Shown here: positions 36,807 through 45,383 of the stretch, one piece after another | How positions within the stretch are numbered: position 1 is the first letter of the stretch | Layout: the number at the start of each line of letters is the position of its first letter | DNA from: JBJHBP01 sp050485645 | Lineage (GTDB): Bacteria; Pseudomonadota; Gammaproteobacteria; Steroidobacterales; Rariloculaceae | Direction: 5' to 3' | DNA: 64,000 nucleotides | Assembly (NCBI GenBank): GCA_050485645.1 | Contig: JBJHBT010000001.1 | Span: 163,822 to 227,821 of the forward strand | Position numbers and translations under genes: made by a program | Notes under the pieces: generated by a model | Databases searched by the model: none | Told to the model about the DNA's origin: nothing | What the model saw: only the letters and a program-made list of their open reading frames with translations

Positions 36807-38305
36807 GGTCCGTACCCGCGCCGCACGATCATTTCAGTCCAGTCCAGGGGACTCAACGCCGCCGCGGCGAACAGACCGGCCAGTAAAGCGCACAGCGCAA
36901 CAAACACGGTGGGCCACAGCAACATGCCGGGCGTCTCGCCCCGCAATCCGCTGAAGCGTTCGGTCCATGCGTCTGATGGCGCACGAAACCAGATCCTGTG
37001 CACCAGCGGCAGGAAGTACGCGGCATTGAGCAGCGTGCTGGCGGCCAGCACTGCGACCACCCAGACATGACCGACCTGCACGGCGCCCGTGCCCAGATAC
37101 CACTTGGTGACAAAGCCGGCGATGGGCGGCACGCCGACCATACCCAGCGCGCCAACGGTAAACGCAGCGCCGGTCCAGGGCATGCGTCGACCCACGCCAT
37201 CCAGGTCCTGAACGCGCTTGATGCCCAGCGTCTCGGCCCAGTTGCCGGCACAGAAAAACAGCGTCACTTTCATCAGCCCCTGATGCACGAGGTGCACCAG
37301 CCCGCCGATCGCGGCCACAGGTCCACCCAGCGAAATTCCCAGCGTCACATAGGACACCTGGCTGATGGTCGAGAATGCCAGCCGCCTCTTGAGGTCTGAT
37401 TGCATCAGCGCACGCAGAGAACCGTAGATGATCGTCACGGCGGCCAGCACCGCAAGCGGTGTCGCCACCTCCAGCAATGTGACCGTCGAATGTCCGTAGA
37501 CATCGAACACCACACGCACCAGACCGAACGCACCGGCTTTCACAACAGCCACCGCATGCAGCAGCGCACTCACCGGCGCCGGTGCCACCATAGCGACCGG
37601 CAGCCAGCCATGCAGCGGTACCAGCGCCGCTTTCACGCCAATGCCGGCCACCAGCAGCCAGAAAGCGATCCGCGCCAGAAGCGGATGTGTCTCGGCCAGT
37701 CCCGGCAGCGATCCACCGGAGACGAAACTCACCGGACCAACGGCGCTTTCCAGCAACACGATACCTGCCAGCAGCAGCACGCCGCCGCCCAGCGTATAGC
37801 CGAGATAGATTCGCGCGCCACGCAATGCTTCGGTGGTGCCGCGATGCGCGACCAGCGGATACGTGGACAGGGTCAGCAATTCATAGAACACGAAAAACGT
37901 GAACAGATTGCCGGCCATCGCAATTCCCATCGTGGCCGCGACACAGAGACTGAAGAAACCGAAGAACCTGGCACGATACGGTGAGTTCTCAAGGTAACCG
38001 ACGGCGTAGATGGTAGTGGCCAGCCACAGCACAGCCGACAACGTCATGAACAGCAGACTGAGTGCGTCGACGATCAGCAGCAGCTGGAAGCTGCCGCCGA
38101 CCGTCCAGACCATTTCAAACGTGTATCCCTGCCGTACGCCGTTGAGCATCGCCGCGATGAACAGCAGCTTGAGAATGGCGGCCGCGAGGTTCACCAGCGT
38201 GCGCGCCCGTCGCCGCGGCTCACGCAGCACGAAGATCAGCAGCGAGGCCAGCATCGATGTGAGCAGCGTCAACAGCGGCAGAGCCTGGTACGCCGACGCG
38301 ATCAT
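36800..38305 (-). CDS. Second MnhD/MrpD-like antiporter subunit
   Basis: A 501-residue membrane protein with about 14 segments, a proton-pumping type subunit. Key residues are intact: membrane Glu in VFYELLTLSTYPLV, Lys in GVKAALVPLHGWLPVAMVAPAP and Lys in HQGLMKVTLFF. The ATG at 38305 overlaps the preceding mnhD stop as ATGA; the longer frame to 38419 lies inside that gene. Sequence is closer to the complex-I/Mbh-type D subunits than to MrpA. It probably forms part of the same antiporter complex as the flanking subunits. Confidence 0.9.
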   Translation of the reverse strand: MIASAYQALPLLTLLTSMLASLLIFVLREPRRRARTLVNLAAAILKLLFIAAMLNGVRQGYTFEMVWTVGGSFQLLLIVDALSLLFMTLSAVLWLATTIYAVGYLENSPYRARFFGFFSLCVAATMGIAMAGNLFTFFVFYELLTLSTYPLVAHRGTTEALRGARIYLGYTLGGGVLLLAGIVLLESAVGPVSFVSGGSLPGLAETHPLLARIAFWLLVAGIGVKAALVPLHGWLPVAMVAPAPVSALLHAVAVVKAGAFGLVRVVFDVYGHSTVTLLEVATPLAVLAAVTIIYGSLRALMQSDLKRRLAFSTISQVSYVTLGISLGGPVAAIGGLVHLVHQGLMKVTLFFCAGNWAETLGIKRVQDLDGVGRRMPWTGAAFTVGALGMVGVPPIAGFVTKWYLGTGAVQVGHVWVVAVLAASTLLNAAYFLPLVHRIWFRAPSDAWTERFSGLRGETPGMLLWPTVFVALCALLAGLFAAAALSPLDWTEMIVRRGYGPW

Positions 38306-39762
38306 TCGCTGAACACTCCCGGCATACCGGCATCGATCAGCATCAGAAAGGGCTCGGCCACCAGGCCGAGCATCACCGCGCCCAGTGCGAGCAGCAGCGG
38401 CATCGCCGACATCGACCACGGCAGCTCACGCTGCACGACGGGCTGCGGTGCGGAACGCATCATCATGCCGAGCACGCGAAACAGGTAGGCGGCGGCCAAC
38501 AGACCCGAGGCCAGCAGCAACACCGCCCACCACCACGCCTCCTGTACAAGCGCCGCGCGCAGCAGCAGCCACTTGGCGATAAAGCCGCCGGTGAGCGGCA
38601 TCCCCATGATACTCAGTGATGCCAGCGCAAAGGCCGACACGCTCACCGCCAGCGGCCCCTGTGCCAGCCCACGCATGGCCCCGAGCCGGTCGTGTCCAAG
38701 CACATGGACGATGTTCGCGGCGGCCAGAAACAGCGCCGCCTTGGCAACACCATGCGCCAGCCCGTGATAGACCACACCCTGCCATGCGATCGTGGAAGCC
38801 AGCGGGAAAATCAGCAGCAGATACCCCAGCTGCGCAATCGTCGAGTACGCGATCACACGTTTCAGGCGCATCTGGATCAGTGCCTGCACGGAGCCATACA
38901 GCATCGCGCCAGCACCCGCGGCACCGAATGCCCACATCACCGCATCCCCGGTGAGTGCCGGAAACAGCCACCACCACAGACGCAGCAGCAGGTACACACC
39001 CACCTTCACCACCAGCGCCGACAGCAATGCGCTGACCGGCCCCGGCGCCCGTGCATGCGCAGCCGGCAGCCAGGCGTGCAATGGGAAGATCGCCGCCTTG
39101 GCGGCCAGTCCGACGGTGATCAATCCGGCGGCCAGGGCAGGCGCCGCGCCAGGAACGACCTGGTCGCCGATCACGTAGAGGTCCAGGCTGCCGTAGGCGC
39201 CGTACAGCAACGCCACGCCCAGCAGGTAGGCCAGGGAGCCCAGCAGGGCGAACAACAGATAGCGCATGGCCGCCGCCAGGGCGGCACGGCCGCCAAGCAG
39301 GGCGGCCAGCGGCACGGCCGCCAAGGTGATCAGCTCCAGCGCCACATACAGATTGAACAGATCGGCGCTGAGCAACGCACCGTTCAGCGCCGCCCACAGC
39401 ATCATCCACAGTACCCGCCAGGCTCTGCGCTGACGTTCGCCCAGCGATGCGAAACAGCCGCCTGCGTGAATCGAGACGGCGACGCCGACCACCCAGACCA
39501 GCCACAGGAACACCACCGACAGGCCGTCGGCAACCAGACGAATCGCGAGCGATGTCGGCCAGCCTCCCAGGTGGTGGACGACGGGCCCGTTCGCCAGCAC
39601 GGCCGAACTCACCGCGAGCAGGGCCACCAACTGCACCAGCACGGCGATGGGCTCGACCACCCGCATCGTGCGTTCGCCGGCCAGGGCCGCCAGAGGACTG
39701 GCCAGCAGCGGCGCGAACACGAGCAGAACCAGCCACGGGCCGGCGTCGGCGAACCCGATCAC
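38302..39762 (-). CDS. mnhD: Na+/H+ antiporter subunit D
   Basis: A 486-residue membrane protein, MrpD type. The transport residues are present: Glu in YVALELITLAAVPL, Lys in GLAAKAAIFPLHAWLPAAHA and Lys in HGVAKAALFL. About 14 membrane segments. It follows mnhC with an ATGA overlap, the usual Mrp gene order. It works as part of a multi-subunit secondary antiporter that exports sodium (or another cation) in exchange for protons. Confidence 0.92.
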   Translation of the reverse strand: MIGFADAGPWLVLLVFAPLLASPLAALAGERTMRVVEPIAVLVQLVALLAVSSAVLANGPVVHHLGGWPTSLAIRLVADGLSVVFLWLVWVVGVAVSIHAGGCFASLGERQRRAWRVLWMMLWAALNGALLSADLFNLYVALELITLAAVPLAALLGGRAALAAAMRYLLFALLGSLAYLLGVALLYGAYGSLDLYVIGDQVVPGAAPALAAGLITVGLAAKAAIFPLHAWLPAAHARAPGPVSALLSALVVKVGVYLLLRLWWWLFPALTGDAVMWAFGAAGAGAMLYGSVQALIQMRLKRVIAYSTIAQLGYLLLIFPLASTIAWQGVVYHGLAHGVAKAALFLAAANIVHVLGHDRLGAMRGLAQGPLAVSVSAFALASLSIMGMPLTGGFIAKWLLLRAALVQEAWWWAVLLLASGLLAAAYLFRVLGMMMRSAPQPVVQRELPWSMSAMPLLLALGAVMLGLVAEPFLMLIDAGMPGVFSE

Positions 39763-40064
39763 CGGCGATCGTCCTCCGTGAGCATCATCCGTCCGGTCAG
39801 GCGATACAGCCGACGGGCCAGTGCCAGCCCGAACGCCGTCGTACTCACGGCAACGACAATGCCGGTGAGCACCATGGCGTGCGGCACCGGATCGACGAAG
39901 TCCGGATCACGGCGCGCGAAGGCCACCAGCAGCAGAAACACACCCGACCCCATCACGTTCAACGCGATCAGCCGTCGCAACAGCTGCGGGCGCGTCAGAA
40001 ACCCGAACACGCCAATGCCGAACAGTACGGCGGCCGTCAACCCGTACAGCAAGGCCTGTGTCAC
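39759..40064 (-). CDS. mnhC: Na+/H+ antiporter subunit C
   Basis: A 101-residue membrane protein with three segments, homologous to NuoK. The family stretches LFGIGVFGFLTRPQLLRRLIALNVMGSGVFLL and DPVPHAMVLTGIVVAVSTTAFGLALARRLYR are clear. The GTG at 40064 overlaps the mnhB stop as GTGA, and this decides the start; a much longer open frame upstream is an out-of-place extension inside mnhB. Confidence 0.92.
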   Translation of the reverse strand: MTQALLYGLTAAVLFGIGVFGFLTRPQLLRRLIALNVMGSGVFLLLVAFARRDPDFVDPVPHAMVLTGIVVAVSTTAFGLALARRLYRLTGRMMLTEDDRR

Positions 40065-41026
40065 GACAGGCCTCCGCGAGTGACTCGCAATCCGGGAGAG
40101 GCACAGAACAGCAGCGCCAGTGACAGCGCAATGGAAATCGTCAGCGCGATCTCGATGACCAGAATCAGCGCATAGCCCCAACCCTCGGGGTACTGCAGGA
40201 ACGCCTGCCCGCCAAGCAGCAGCGCCAGACCGATCACGGAGAACAGCAGCAGACCGCCGGTGAGCGCCAGTCGCTGCGCAACCGGCGCGCTCTCCAGTGG
40301 CTGCACCCTGCCCGTCAGACGCAGCAGCACCGCCAGCGCCGCCAGTACCGCGCCGGCCTGGAAAGCGCCGCCCGGCCCATACGCGCCCATCCACAGCAGA
40401 TAGCCGGCGACGACCACGATCAGCGGCGCCAGCAGGCCGATCAACGGCACCATCATCTCCGGTTCACTCACGCCGGTCTCGCGCCAGGGGTCCGCAATTC
40501 GCTCGCCGGGCGCGTCGAGCATGGCCTGCGCACCGACAACGGCAAGCACCAGCACGGCGACTTCCAGCAGTGTGTCGTACGCTCGAAAATCCAGCAGCAC
40601 CGCGGTCACCGGTTCCTGTACACCGGCTTCGCCGAGCCGATCCAACGCCATCGCACCGGCACCGTCATCCGGCACGCCGATGTTCAGCAGCACCAGCGCA
40701 ACGGCAAACACGAACAGTCCACTGGCAACCGCTATCAGCGTCGCGCCCGACAGTATCCTGATGACCGGCCGGCGCCCGTCCGGCCTGCGGCCGGCAAGCA
40801 GGTCGCGATATGCGGTCAGCAGCAGCGCGCCGGTGATACCGGCACCGATCGCCGCTTCCGCGAGTGCCACATGCGGCGCCGCCAGTCGCGCCCATGCCAC
40901 GGCCATCAGCAGTCCGAAGGCGATGAAGAACACGATGGACTTGAACTGCTCCGGGCTGCTGACGATGCGCCAGGCCATCACGACCAGCCCCAGCGCCAGT
41001 GCGCCGTCGAACAGCCAGTCGATCAT
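40061..41026 (-). CDS. mnhB: Fused DUF4040 (MbhD-like) and MnhB antiporter subunit
   Basis: A 321-residue membrane protein joining two Mrp parts. The N-terminal half (about 1-90, DGALALGLVVMAWRIVSSPEQFKSIVFFIAFGLLMAVAWARLAAPHVALAEAAIG) is the DUF4040/MbhD unit that corresponds to the C-terminal part of MrpA. The C-terminal part (about 180-321, MVPLIGLLAPLIVVVAGYLLWMGAYGPGGAFQAG) is MnhB. Full MrpA is missing from the cluster, so this fusion plus extra D-like subunits replaces it, as in the so-called group 2 Mrp clusters. It overlaps mnhG as ATGA. Confidence 0.88.
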   Translation of the reverse strand: MIDWLFDGALALGLVVMAWRIVSSPEQFKSIVFFIAFGLLMAVAWARLAAPHVALAEAAIGAGITGALLLTAYRDLLAGRRPDGRRPVIRILSGATLIAVASGLFVFAVALVLLNIGVPDDGAGAMALDRLGEAGVQEPVTAVLLDFRAYDTLLEVAVLVLAVVGAQAMLDAPGERIADPWRETGVSEPEMMVPLIGLLAPLIVVVAGYLLWMGAYGPGGAFQAGAVLAALAVLLRLTGRVQPLESAPVAQRLALTGGLLLFSVIGLALLLGGQAFLQYPEGWGYALILVIEIALTISIALSLALLFCASPGLRVTRGGLS

Positions 41027-41325
41027 GCGTCACCCCCTTTGGCGCGACGCTCACGCAACGCCTGACGTGCAATCAGGTGACAGGAAAAACTCGCTGCCAG
41101 CAGGGCCAGCAGCCACACCAGAAACAGCTTGAGCGCAACGAAAATACTGCCCGAAAGAAGTGCCAGGCCAGCACAGATCAGCCCCAGCCCAAGGTTGTCG
41201 GCCTTGGTGACTGCATGCAACCGCGTGAACACATCCGGAAAGCGGATGATGCCGACCGTGCCCGACAGAAAAAACACCGCGCCGCACAGCATCAGCAACG
41301 CCGCAATCAGGTTCAGCACAGTCAC
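41023..41325 (-). CDS. mnhG: Na+/H+ antiporter subunit G
   Basis: A 100-residue membrane protein with three segments. MnhG signature GIIRFPDVFTRLHAVTKADNLG is clear. The GTG start at 41325 overlaps the mnhF stop (GTGA), so the longer open frame to 41700 is rejected. The C-terminus is basic (RERRAKGGDA). Confidence 0.92.
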   Translation of the reverse strand: MTVLNLIAALLMLCGAVFFLSGTVGIIRFPDVFTRLHAVTKADNLGLGLICAGLALLSGSIFVALKLFLVWLLALLAASFSCHLIARQALRERRAKGGDA

Positions 41326-41588
41326 TCGCGCTCCTCCGGCCGGGTGGGCAGGTTGACGAACGCAACCGTGATCAGTGTGGCCAGCAGCACGAACAACAGC
41401 GCCACATCGCGAAGGGCTCCAACCTGCATGGCTTCCGCGAGCAGCAACAGCATGGCCACCGTCGTAGTTCCGAAAAGCTGCGCGGCCATGATGCGATCGC
41501 CGGCGGTAGGTCCCCAGTAAACCCGCAACATCCCCACCGCAAGGTTCAGCAGCAGGAACAATGCCAGCCCCACCATCAGCGCATTCAT
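41322..41588 (-). CDS. mnhF: Na+/H+ antiporter subunit F
   Basis: An 88-residue membrane protein with three segments. The MnhF motif RVYWGPTAGDRIMAAQLFGTTTVA is visible, followed by VALLFVLLATLITVAFV. It overlaps mnhE (ATGA) upstream and mnhG (GTGA) downstream. Confidence 0.92.
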   Translation of the reverse strand: MNALMVGLALFLLLNLAVGMLRVYWGPTAGDRIMAAQLFGTTTVAMLLLLAEAMQVGALRDVALLFVLLATLITVAFVNLPTRPEERE

Positions 41589-42097
41589 GCCGGGGGCTCC
41601 TTGTCGTCGCCGCGTGCGAACAGCGCGTCGACGCGCGCTTCCAGCTGATCCACCTCGTCTTCCATCGACGCATCCAGCAGATGCAGCTCGATCTCGTCAC
41701 CTGCCACGTCGGCCGTCAACGTGCCGGGCATCAGACTGATGGAACTGACCAGCAGGGTACGCGGCTGCCCATGTTCAACGCGAATGCGTCGCCGTATGAA
41801 TACCGACTCAACGGGAAGATCGGGCCGCATCGCACGCAGCGCAACGTCCACGCCGCCACGCAGCGAGCTGCGCACGAAATGCACCAGAAACTTCAACAGC
41901 TGGATCGGCCGCCAGCGATGCACGGCGTCCGGGCCGTAGTACAGCCCCGCCACCACCGCCGCCGCAATCGCCAGCAGCACCTCGGGCCCGAATCGGCGCC
42001 CTTCGGTGAGCACCAGCCACAACCCGGCGGTAAGCACCGCCAAACGCATTGTGGAGCGTAATCGGGGGCGCCCGATCAGCCAGCCGTGCAGACGCAA
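41585..42097 (-). CDS. mnhE: Na+/H+ antiporter subunit E
   Basis: A 170-residue membrane protein, first gene of the antiporter cluster. MnhE features are FLVHFVRSSLRGGVDVALRAMRP and LLVSSISLMPGTLTADVAGDEIELHLLD. The TTG at 42097 is chosen since AGGAGG lies nine bases before it; a later ATG (42049) would cut off part of the first membrane segment. The cluster order is E-F-G-B-C-D followed by two D-like genes, all overlapping. Confidence 0.9.
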   Translation of the reverse strand: MRLHGWLIGRPRLRSTMRLAVLTAGLWLVLTEGRRFGPEVLLAIAAAVVAGLYYGPDAVHRWRPIQLLKFLVHFVRSSLRGGVDVALRAMRPDLPVESVFIRRRIRVEHGQPRTLLVSSISLMPGTLTADVAGDEIELHLLDASMEDEVDQLEARVDALFARGDDKEPPA

Positions 42098-42184
42098 TGG
42101 CCTGTTCCTCCTGCAGACATGAGGGCAAGCATAGCGCACGACGTGCTGCCACCGCCCCCAGCCCGCGCACGGACAAGACAGCTG

Positions 42185-43321
42185 TCAGTCGCCGCGAGGG
42201 AGATGGACCATGAAGGTGGTGCCCCGTGCCTCTGAAGACTCCACTTCAATCCGGCCGCCGTGGGCGTGCACGATGCGCTCGGCGATGTAGAGCCCGAGTC
42301 CGAGATTGCCGGTGGGACCGTAGGCCGAGGTCTTGCCGGATGTTGAGCTGAGCTTCATCGGGTTGAATATCCCGTCCAGCCGATCCGCGGAAATGACGGT
42401 GCCGCGGTTGTTGATCGTGATCGAAACCACCTTCTCCCCTCCACCCAGTTCGACCCTAACCGTAGACTCCGGGGCACCATGCTCGATCGCATTGCCCACC
42501 AGATTGGTGAGAGCTTGCCTGATACGCGCTTCATCCCATTGACCCACCTGCTCATCACCCGCATACACCTCGACCTTGCGTTCCGGGTGAACAGCCGTGA
42601 TCTCATCGACCACGTCATGCACAACCTTTCCCAGTTCAACCTCCGATCTATCGATCGGTATGCCCCCGCCGAGGCGGCTCCGCGTGAAGTCCAGCAGATC
42701 GCCGACCATACGGGTCGCACGCATCGCACCTTCGGCGATCTGCGAGGCGAGGTGCCGTTGCGCCTCGTTCGTTTCGTCGATGTCGCTCATGAACAGAGCC
42801 GACGTGTAAATTGCCCCCAGCGGACTGCGAAGATCGTGCCCGAGAATGGCGAGGAACATCTCCTTGGCGTTCTCGATATTCTCGGCGAACTCGGCTACGG
42901 ATTCCGCGAGCGCCTGATCAATAGCTTCGTTGAACCGCGTCAGATCCTCGAAGTCGGCGGATTTGAGCTCACTGCATTCCCGTGTCCACAGTCGGAGCAC
43001 ACTGGCCCGAAGGGCACGATATTCAGCCACGATCTGCGCCACGGTAAACCCGCTGGTGGCTCGCTCCGAGCCGTGCTCTTCGGCTGCTGTCATTCCGGGA
43101 CCACCGGTGTCCGGCGCCTGACCTTTCGACTTTTCCGATTGCTCGAGTTCGCCCTGGACAGTCATGAGATCCTCGGCGATCGCCATCAGCAGTTCGTTCG
43201 CGTGGTCGCGCAGTCCCTCCACGCCCATGGTGATACTCGCCGGCGCACAGGTACGTGCGAATACCTCCCATTCGGCAAGGATCTGCTCGCGGTTGGTCAA
43301 TATGAAATCGTGAAGTCGCAT
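42185..43321 (-). CDS. Soluble histidine kinase with RsbRD-like N-terminal domain
   Basis: A 378-residue cytoplasmic kinase. The N-terminal all-helical sensor (about 1-145, starting MRLHDFILTNREQILAEWEVFA) matches the RsbT co-antagonist RsbRD N-terminal family. HisKA follows with the acceptor His in AILGHDLRSPLGAIYTS. The HATPase_c domain has NLVGNAIEHGAPES (N box) and GNLGLGLYIAERIVHAHGG. No receiver or output gene is adjacent except the diguanylate cyclase just upstream, which carries the same N-terminal domain. Bacteriophytochrome-like kinases share this catalytic core. The ATG at 43321 matches the start of that paralogue. Confidence 0.9.
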   Translation of the reverse strand: MRLHDFILTNREQILAEWEVFARTCAPASITMGVEGLRDHANELLMAIAEDLMTVQGELEQSEKSKGQAPDTGGPGMTAAEEHGSERATSGFTVAQIVAEYRALRASVLRLWTRECSELKSADFEDLTRFNEAIDQALAESVAEFAENIENAKEMFLAILGHDLRSPLGAIYTSALFMSDIDETNEAQRHLASQIAEGAMRATRMVGDLLDFTRSRLGGGIPIDRSEVELGKVVHDVVDEITAVHPERKVEVYAGDEQVGQWDEARIRQALTNLVGNAIEHGAPESTVRVELGGGEKVVSITINNRGTVISADRLDGIFNPMKLSSTSGKTSAYGPTGNLGLGLYIAERIVHAHGGRIEVESSEARGTTFMVHLPRGD

Positions 43322-43382
43322 GTCATCGGCTACCTGGTGGGAAGTGTACGTGGACGAGAAGCAGCCCTTGCCCCGCCCGACG

Positions 43383-44723
43383 CTAGGCCAAGCGCCTGTC
43401 CGTGTTGTCACTCGACTCGTAAAAGCTCATCCGGTTGGAACCGGATTTCTTGGCTTTATACATGGCGTGGTCCGCTGCTCGCAGCAGCTGCTCAGGAGAG
43501 GACGCGTCGCGGGGGAAGAGTGAGATCCCGATGCTCGCGGAAATCCGGACAGGCTGCTCGATGTGGAAGGGCATCGCGAGCGCGTCGGCAATCTTCCTGG
43601 CCACGCGCTCGACATCCCTGTTCTGCCTGACGCCGGCGAGAATCACGGTAAACTCGTCCCCACCCAGACGGGCAACCGTATCGTCTTCCCGGACACAGCT
43701 GATGAGGCGCTCTGAAACGCCAAGCAGGACGCGATCCCCGGCTTCGTGGCCAAGCGAATCATTCACCCCCTTGAAGCCATCCAGATCCAGGAACAGCACG
43801 GCCAGCGATCGATTGTCGCGCCTTGCATGCTTGACCTCCTGTTCCAGGCGGTCCAGAAAAAGGCGACGGTTGGGTAACTCCGTCAGAAGGTCGTGATGGG
43901 CGTTGTGCCAAATCTTCTCTTCAGCGCGCGCCCGTTCAGTGACATCCCGGAAAATGCACACTGTCGCTTCGCTACTCCCGCCCTCGTCCAGCACGGGCGC
44001 AAGCAGATACTCGAACCGCTCACCCCGGCCAGAGGCAAAAATGTGGACGAACTTTCCTCGGTGGATCGCCTTGTCCGCAACCACCTTCTCCAGATTGTGC
44101 TGAAGCTCTGAAGCGAACGAAAAGCCGAGTTCAACGGGGGAACTGCCGATGATCTCCCCGGTCTTCAGGGCGAACAGATCCGCGGTGGCCTTGTTCGCGT
44201 AGATGAACCGGCATTCGAGATCCAGCACATATATCGGGTCAGGCGATGCAACCAAAATAGCACCAAACAGGCGCGTTTCCATTTCCTTGGCTTCCGCGTA
44301 TTGTTCCAGCGACTCGGCGACGGCCTGGTCAATCGCTTCATGGAACCGCGTGAGATCCTCGAGTTGGCTCCCGGAAATCGATGGATAAGCTTTGGTCCAC
44401 AGTGACACGACGCTCGCCCGAAGCGCCCGAAACTCGGAAACGGTTTCACTGACGCTGAAACCACTCGTTTGTCGCTCGCTACCGTGCACTTCTGCCGAGG
44501 ACTCCTCGCCATCAGTCGGCTCCTGCCCTTTCGACTTGGCATCCTGGTCCTTCCTGCTTTGGTAGGATTCAAGATCGTTCGCGATCTCCAGAAGCATGTC
44601 CCTGGCATGATCCCGCAGCCCGGCCGCGCCCATGCTTCTGGCGGGGAGGATGGTGCCGGCGAAGTTTTCCCATTCCTCAAGAATGGGTTCCATGTCCGCT
44701 CGAATGAAGTCAGCTAGTCGCAT
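43383..44723 (-). CDS. RsbRD-like / PAS / GGDEF diguanylate cyclase
   Basis: A 446-residue cytoplasmic c-di-GMP synthase. The N-terminal helical domain (about 1-150, starting MRLADFIRADMEPILEEWENFA) is a paralogue of that in the kinase downstream, down to GSERxTSGF and EDLTRFxEAIDQA-VAES patterns. A PAS domain follows (about 165-280, SPDPIYVLDLECRFIYANKATADLFALKTGE). The GGDEF domain is intact (RLGGDEFTVIL) with an RxxD inhibitory site (REDD) five residues before. It lies 61 bases upstream of the kinase on the same strand, probably one operon formed by duplication of the sensor. Confidence 0.92.
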   Translation of the reverse strand: MRLADFIRADMEPILEEWENFAGTILPARSMGAAGLRDHARDMLLEIANDLESYQSRKDQDAKSKGQEPTDGEESSAEVHGSERQTSGFSVSETVSEFRALRASVVSLWTKAYPSISGSQLEDLTRFHEAIDQAVAESLEQYAEAKEMETRLFGAILVASPDPIYVLDLECRFIYANKATADLFALKTGEIIGSSPVELGFSFASELQHNLEKVVADKAIHRGKFVHIFASGRGERFEYLLAPVLDEGGSSEATVCIFRDVTERARAEEKIWHNAHHDLLTELPNRRLFLDRLEQEVKHARRDNRSLAVLFLDLDGFKGVNDSLGHEAGDRVLLGVSERLISCVREDDTVARLGGDEFTVILAGVRQNRDVERVARKIADALAMPFHIEQPVRISASIGISLFPRDASSPEQLLRAADHAMYKAKKSGSNRMSFYESSDNTDRRLA

Positions 44724-44771
44724 TGTTCGTCCAATGATGCAGCCTTCCGGAACTCCCTGCATAGACGCACT

Positions 44772-45383
44772 TTACCGCCCTTCGGAGCGCAGCACCTGGA
44801 AATCTATTGGTTTGAAGCAGAAGTTGTTCGACTGCCCCGCAGAACATGCCGTCATCGCCACCACAAGTGGCATCTCGGCCCGCAGGCGGACGAAATCCCC
44901 TGCCTTGCTGAGCGGCGGAAGCACGCGGAACTCTCCTGTTGTGGCATCTATTGCAACGTGCATAAAAACGTTGAACGCGATGGGAATTCGATCGATGCCG
45001 ATGTCGTAGGGAGCCAGTGCCGCCACCAGATTGCCCTCGCAACCCGGACGTCCCTCGTCTTCCCCGTATATGATCCTGAAGGTGTCTTTTGAACAGGGTG
45101 TCAACGTAAAGTCGTGTCGGCCGCAGGTGTCCTCCACGATGGTGAACATAGGCCGGCTGCGGTTCGAATACAGTACGTGGCCCGTCGTGAGCCACAGGCG
45201 TGAGGCATAATCAAGAGAACGACCCGACGACAGATACTCCCCGCGATCCGAACGCCCGAACGCTACCAGGTCGCTCACCTGCTGGCCTTCCGGGTCGATA
45301 ATCACCAGTTCATCCCCCAGGCCAAGTTCAACCGCCTGCGCTGAGCAGGGAGGAATTCTCACCGTCGCGACATCCGCGTTCAC
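44772..45383 (-). CDS. DUF1989 (urea-carboxylase-associated / CgdAB-like) protein
   Basis: A 203-residue cytoplasmic protein of the DUF1989 family. Known members include the urea-carboxylase-associated proteins now described as carboxyguanidine deiminase CgdA/CgdB. Visible family traits: GDELVIIDPEGQQVSDLVAF, the metal-type cluster around HDFTLTPCSKDTF, IPIAFNVFMHVAID and RLRAEMPLVVAMTACSAGQSNNFCFKPIDFQV. No carboxylase gene is nearby; instead it is coupled (GTGA overlap) to a YqcI/YcgG heme protein, so the substrate is probably a guanidino compound made or used by that enzyme. This is inference. Confidence 0.85.
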   Translation of the reverse strand: MNADVATVRIPPCSAQAVELGLGDELVIIDPEGQQVSDLVAFGRSDRGEYLSSGRSLDYASRLWLTTGHVLYSNRSRPMFTIVEDTCGRHDFTLTPCSKDTFRIIYGEDEGRPGCEGNLVAALAPYDIGIDRIPIAFNVFMHVAIDATTGEFRVLPPLSKAGDFVRLRAEMPLVVAMTACSAGQSNNFCFKPIDFQVLRSEGR

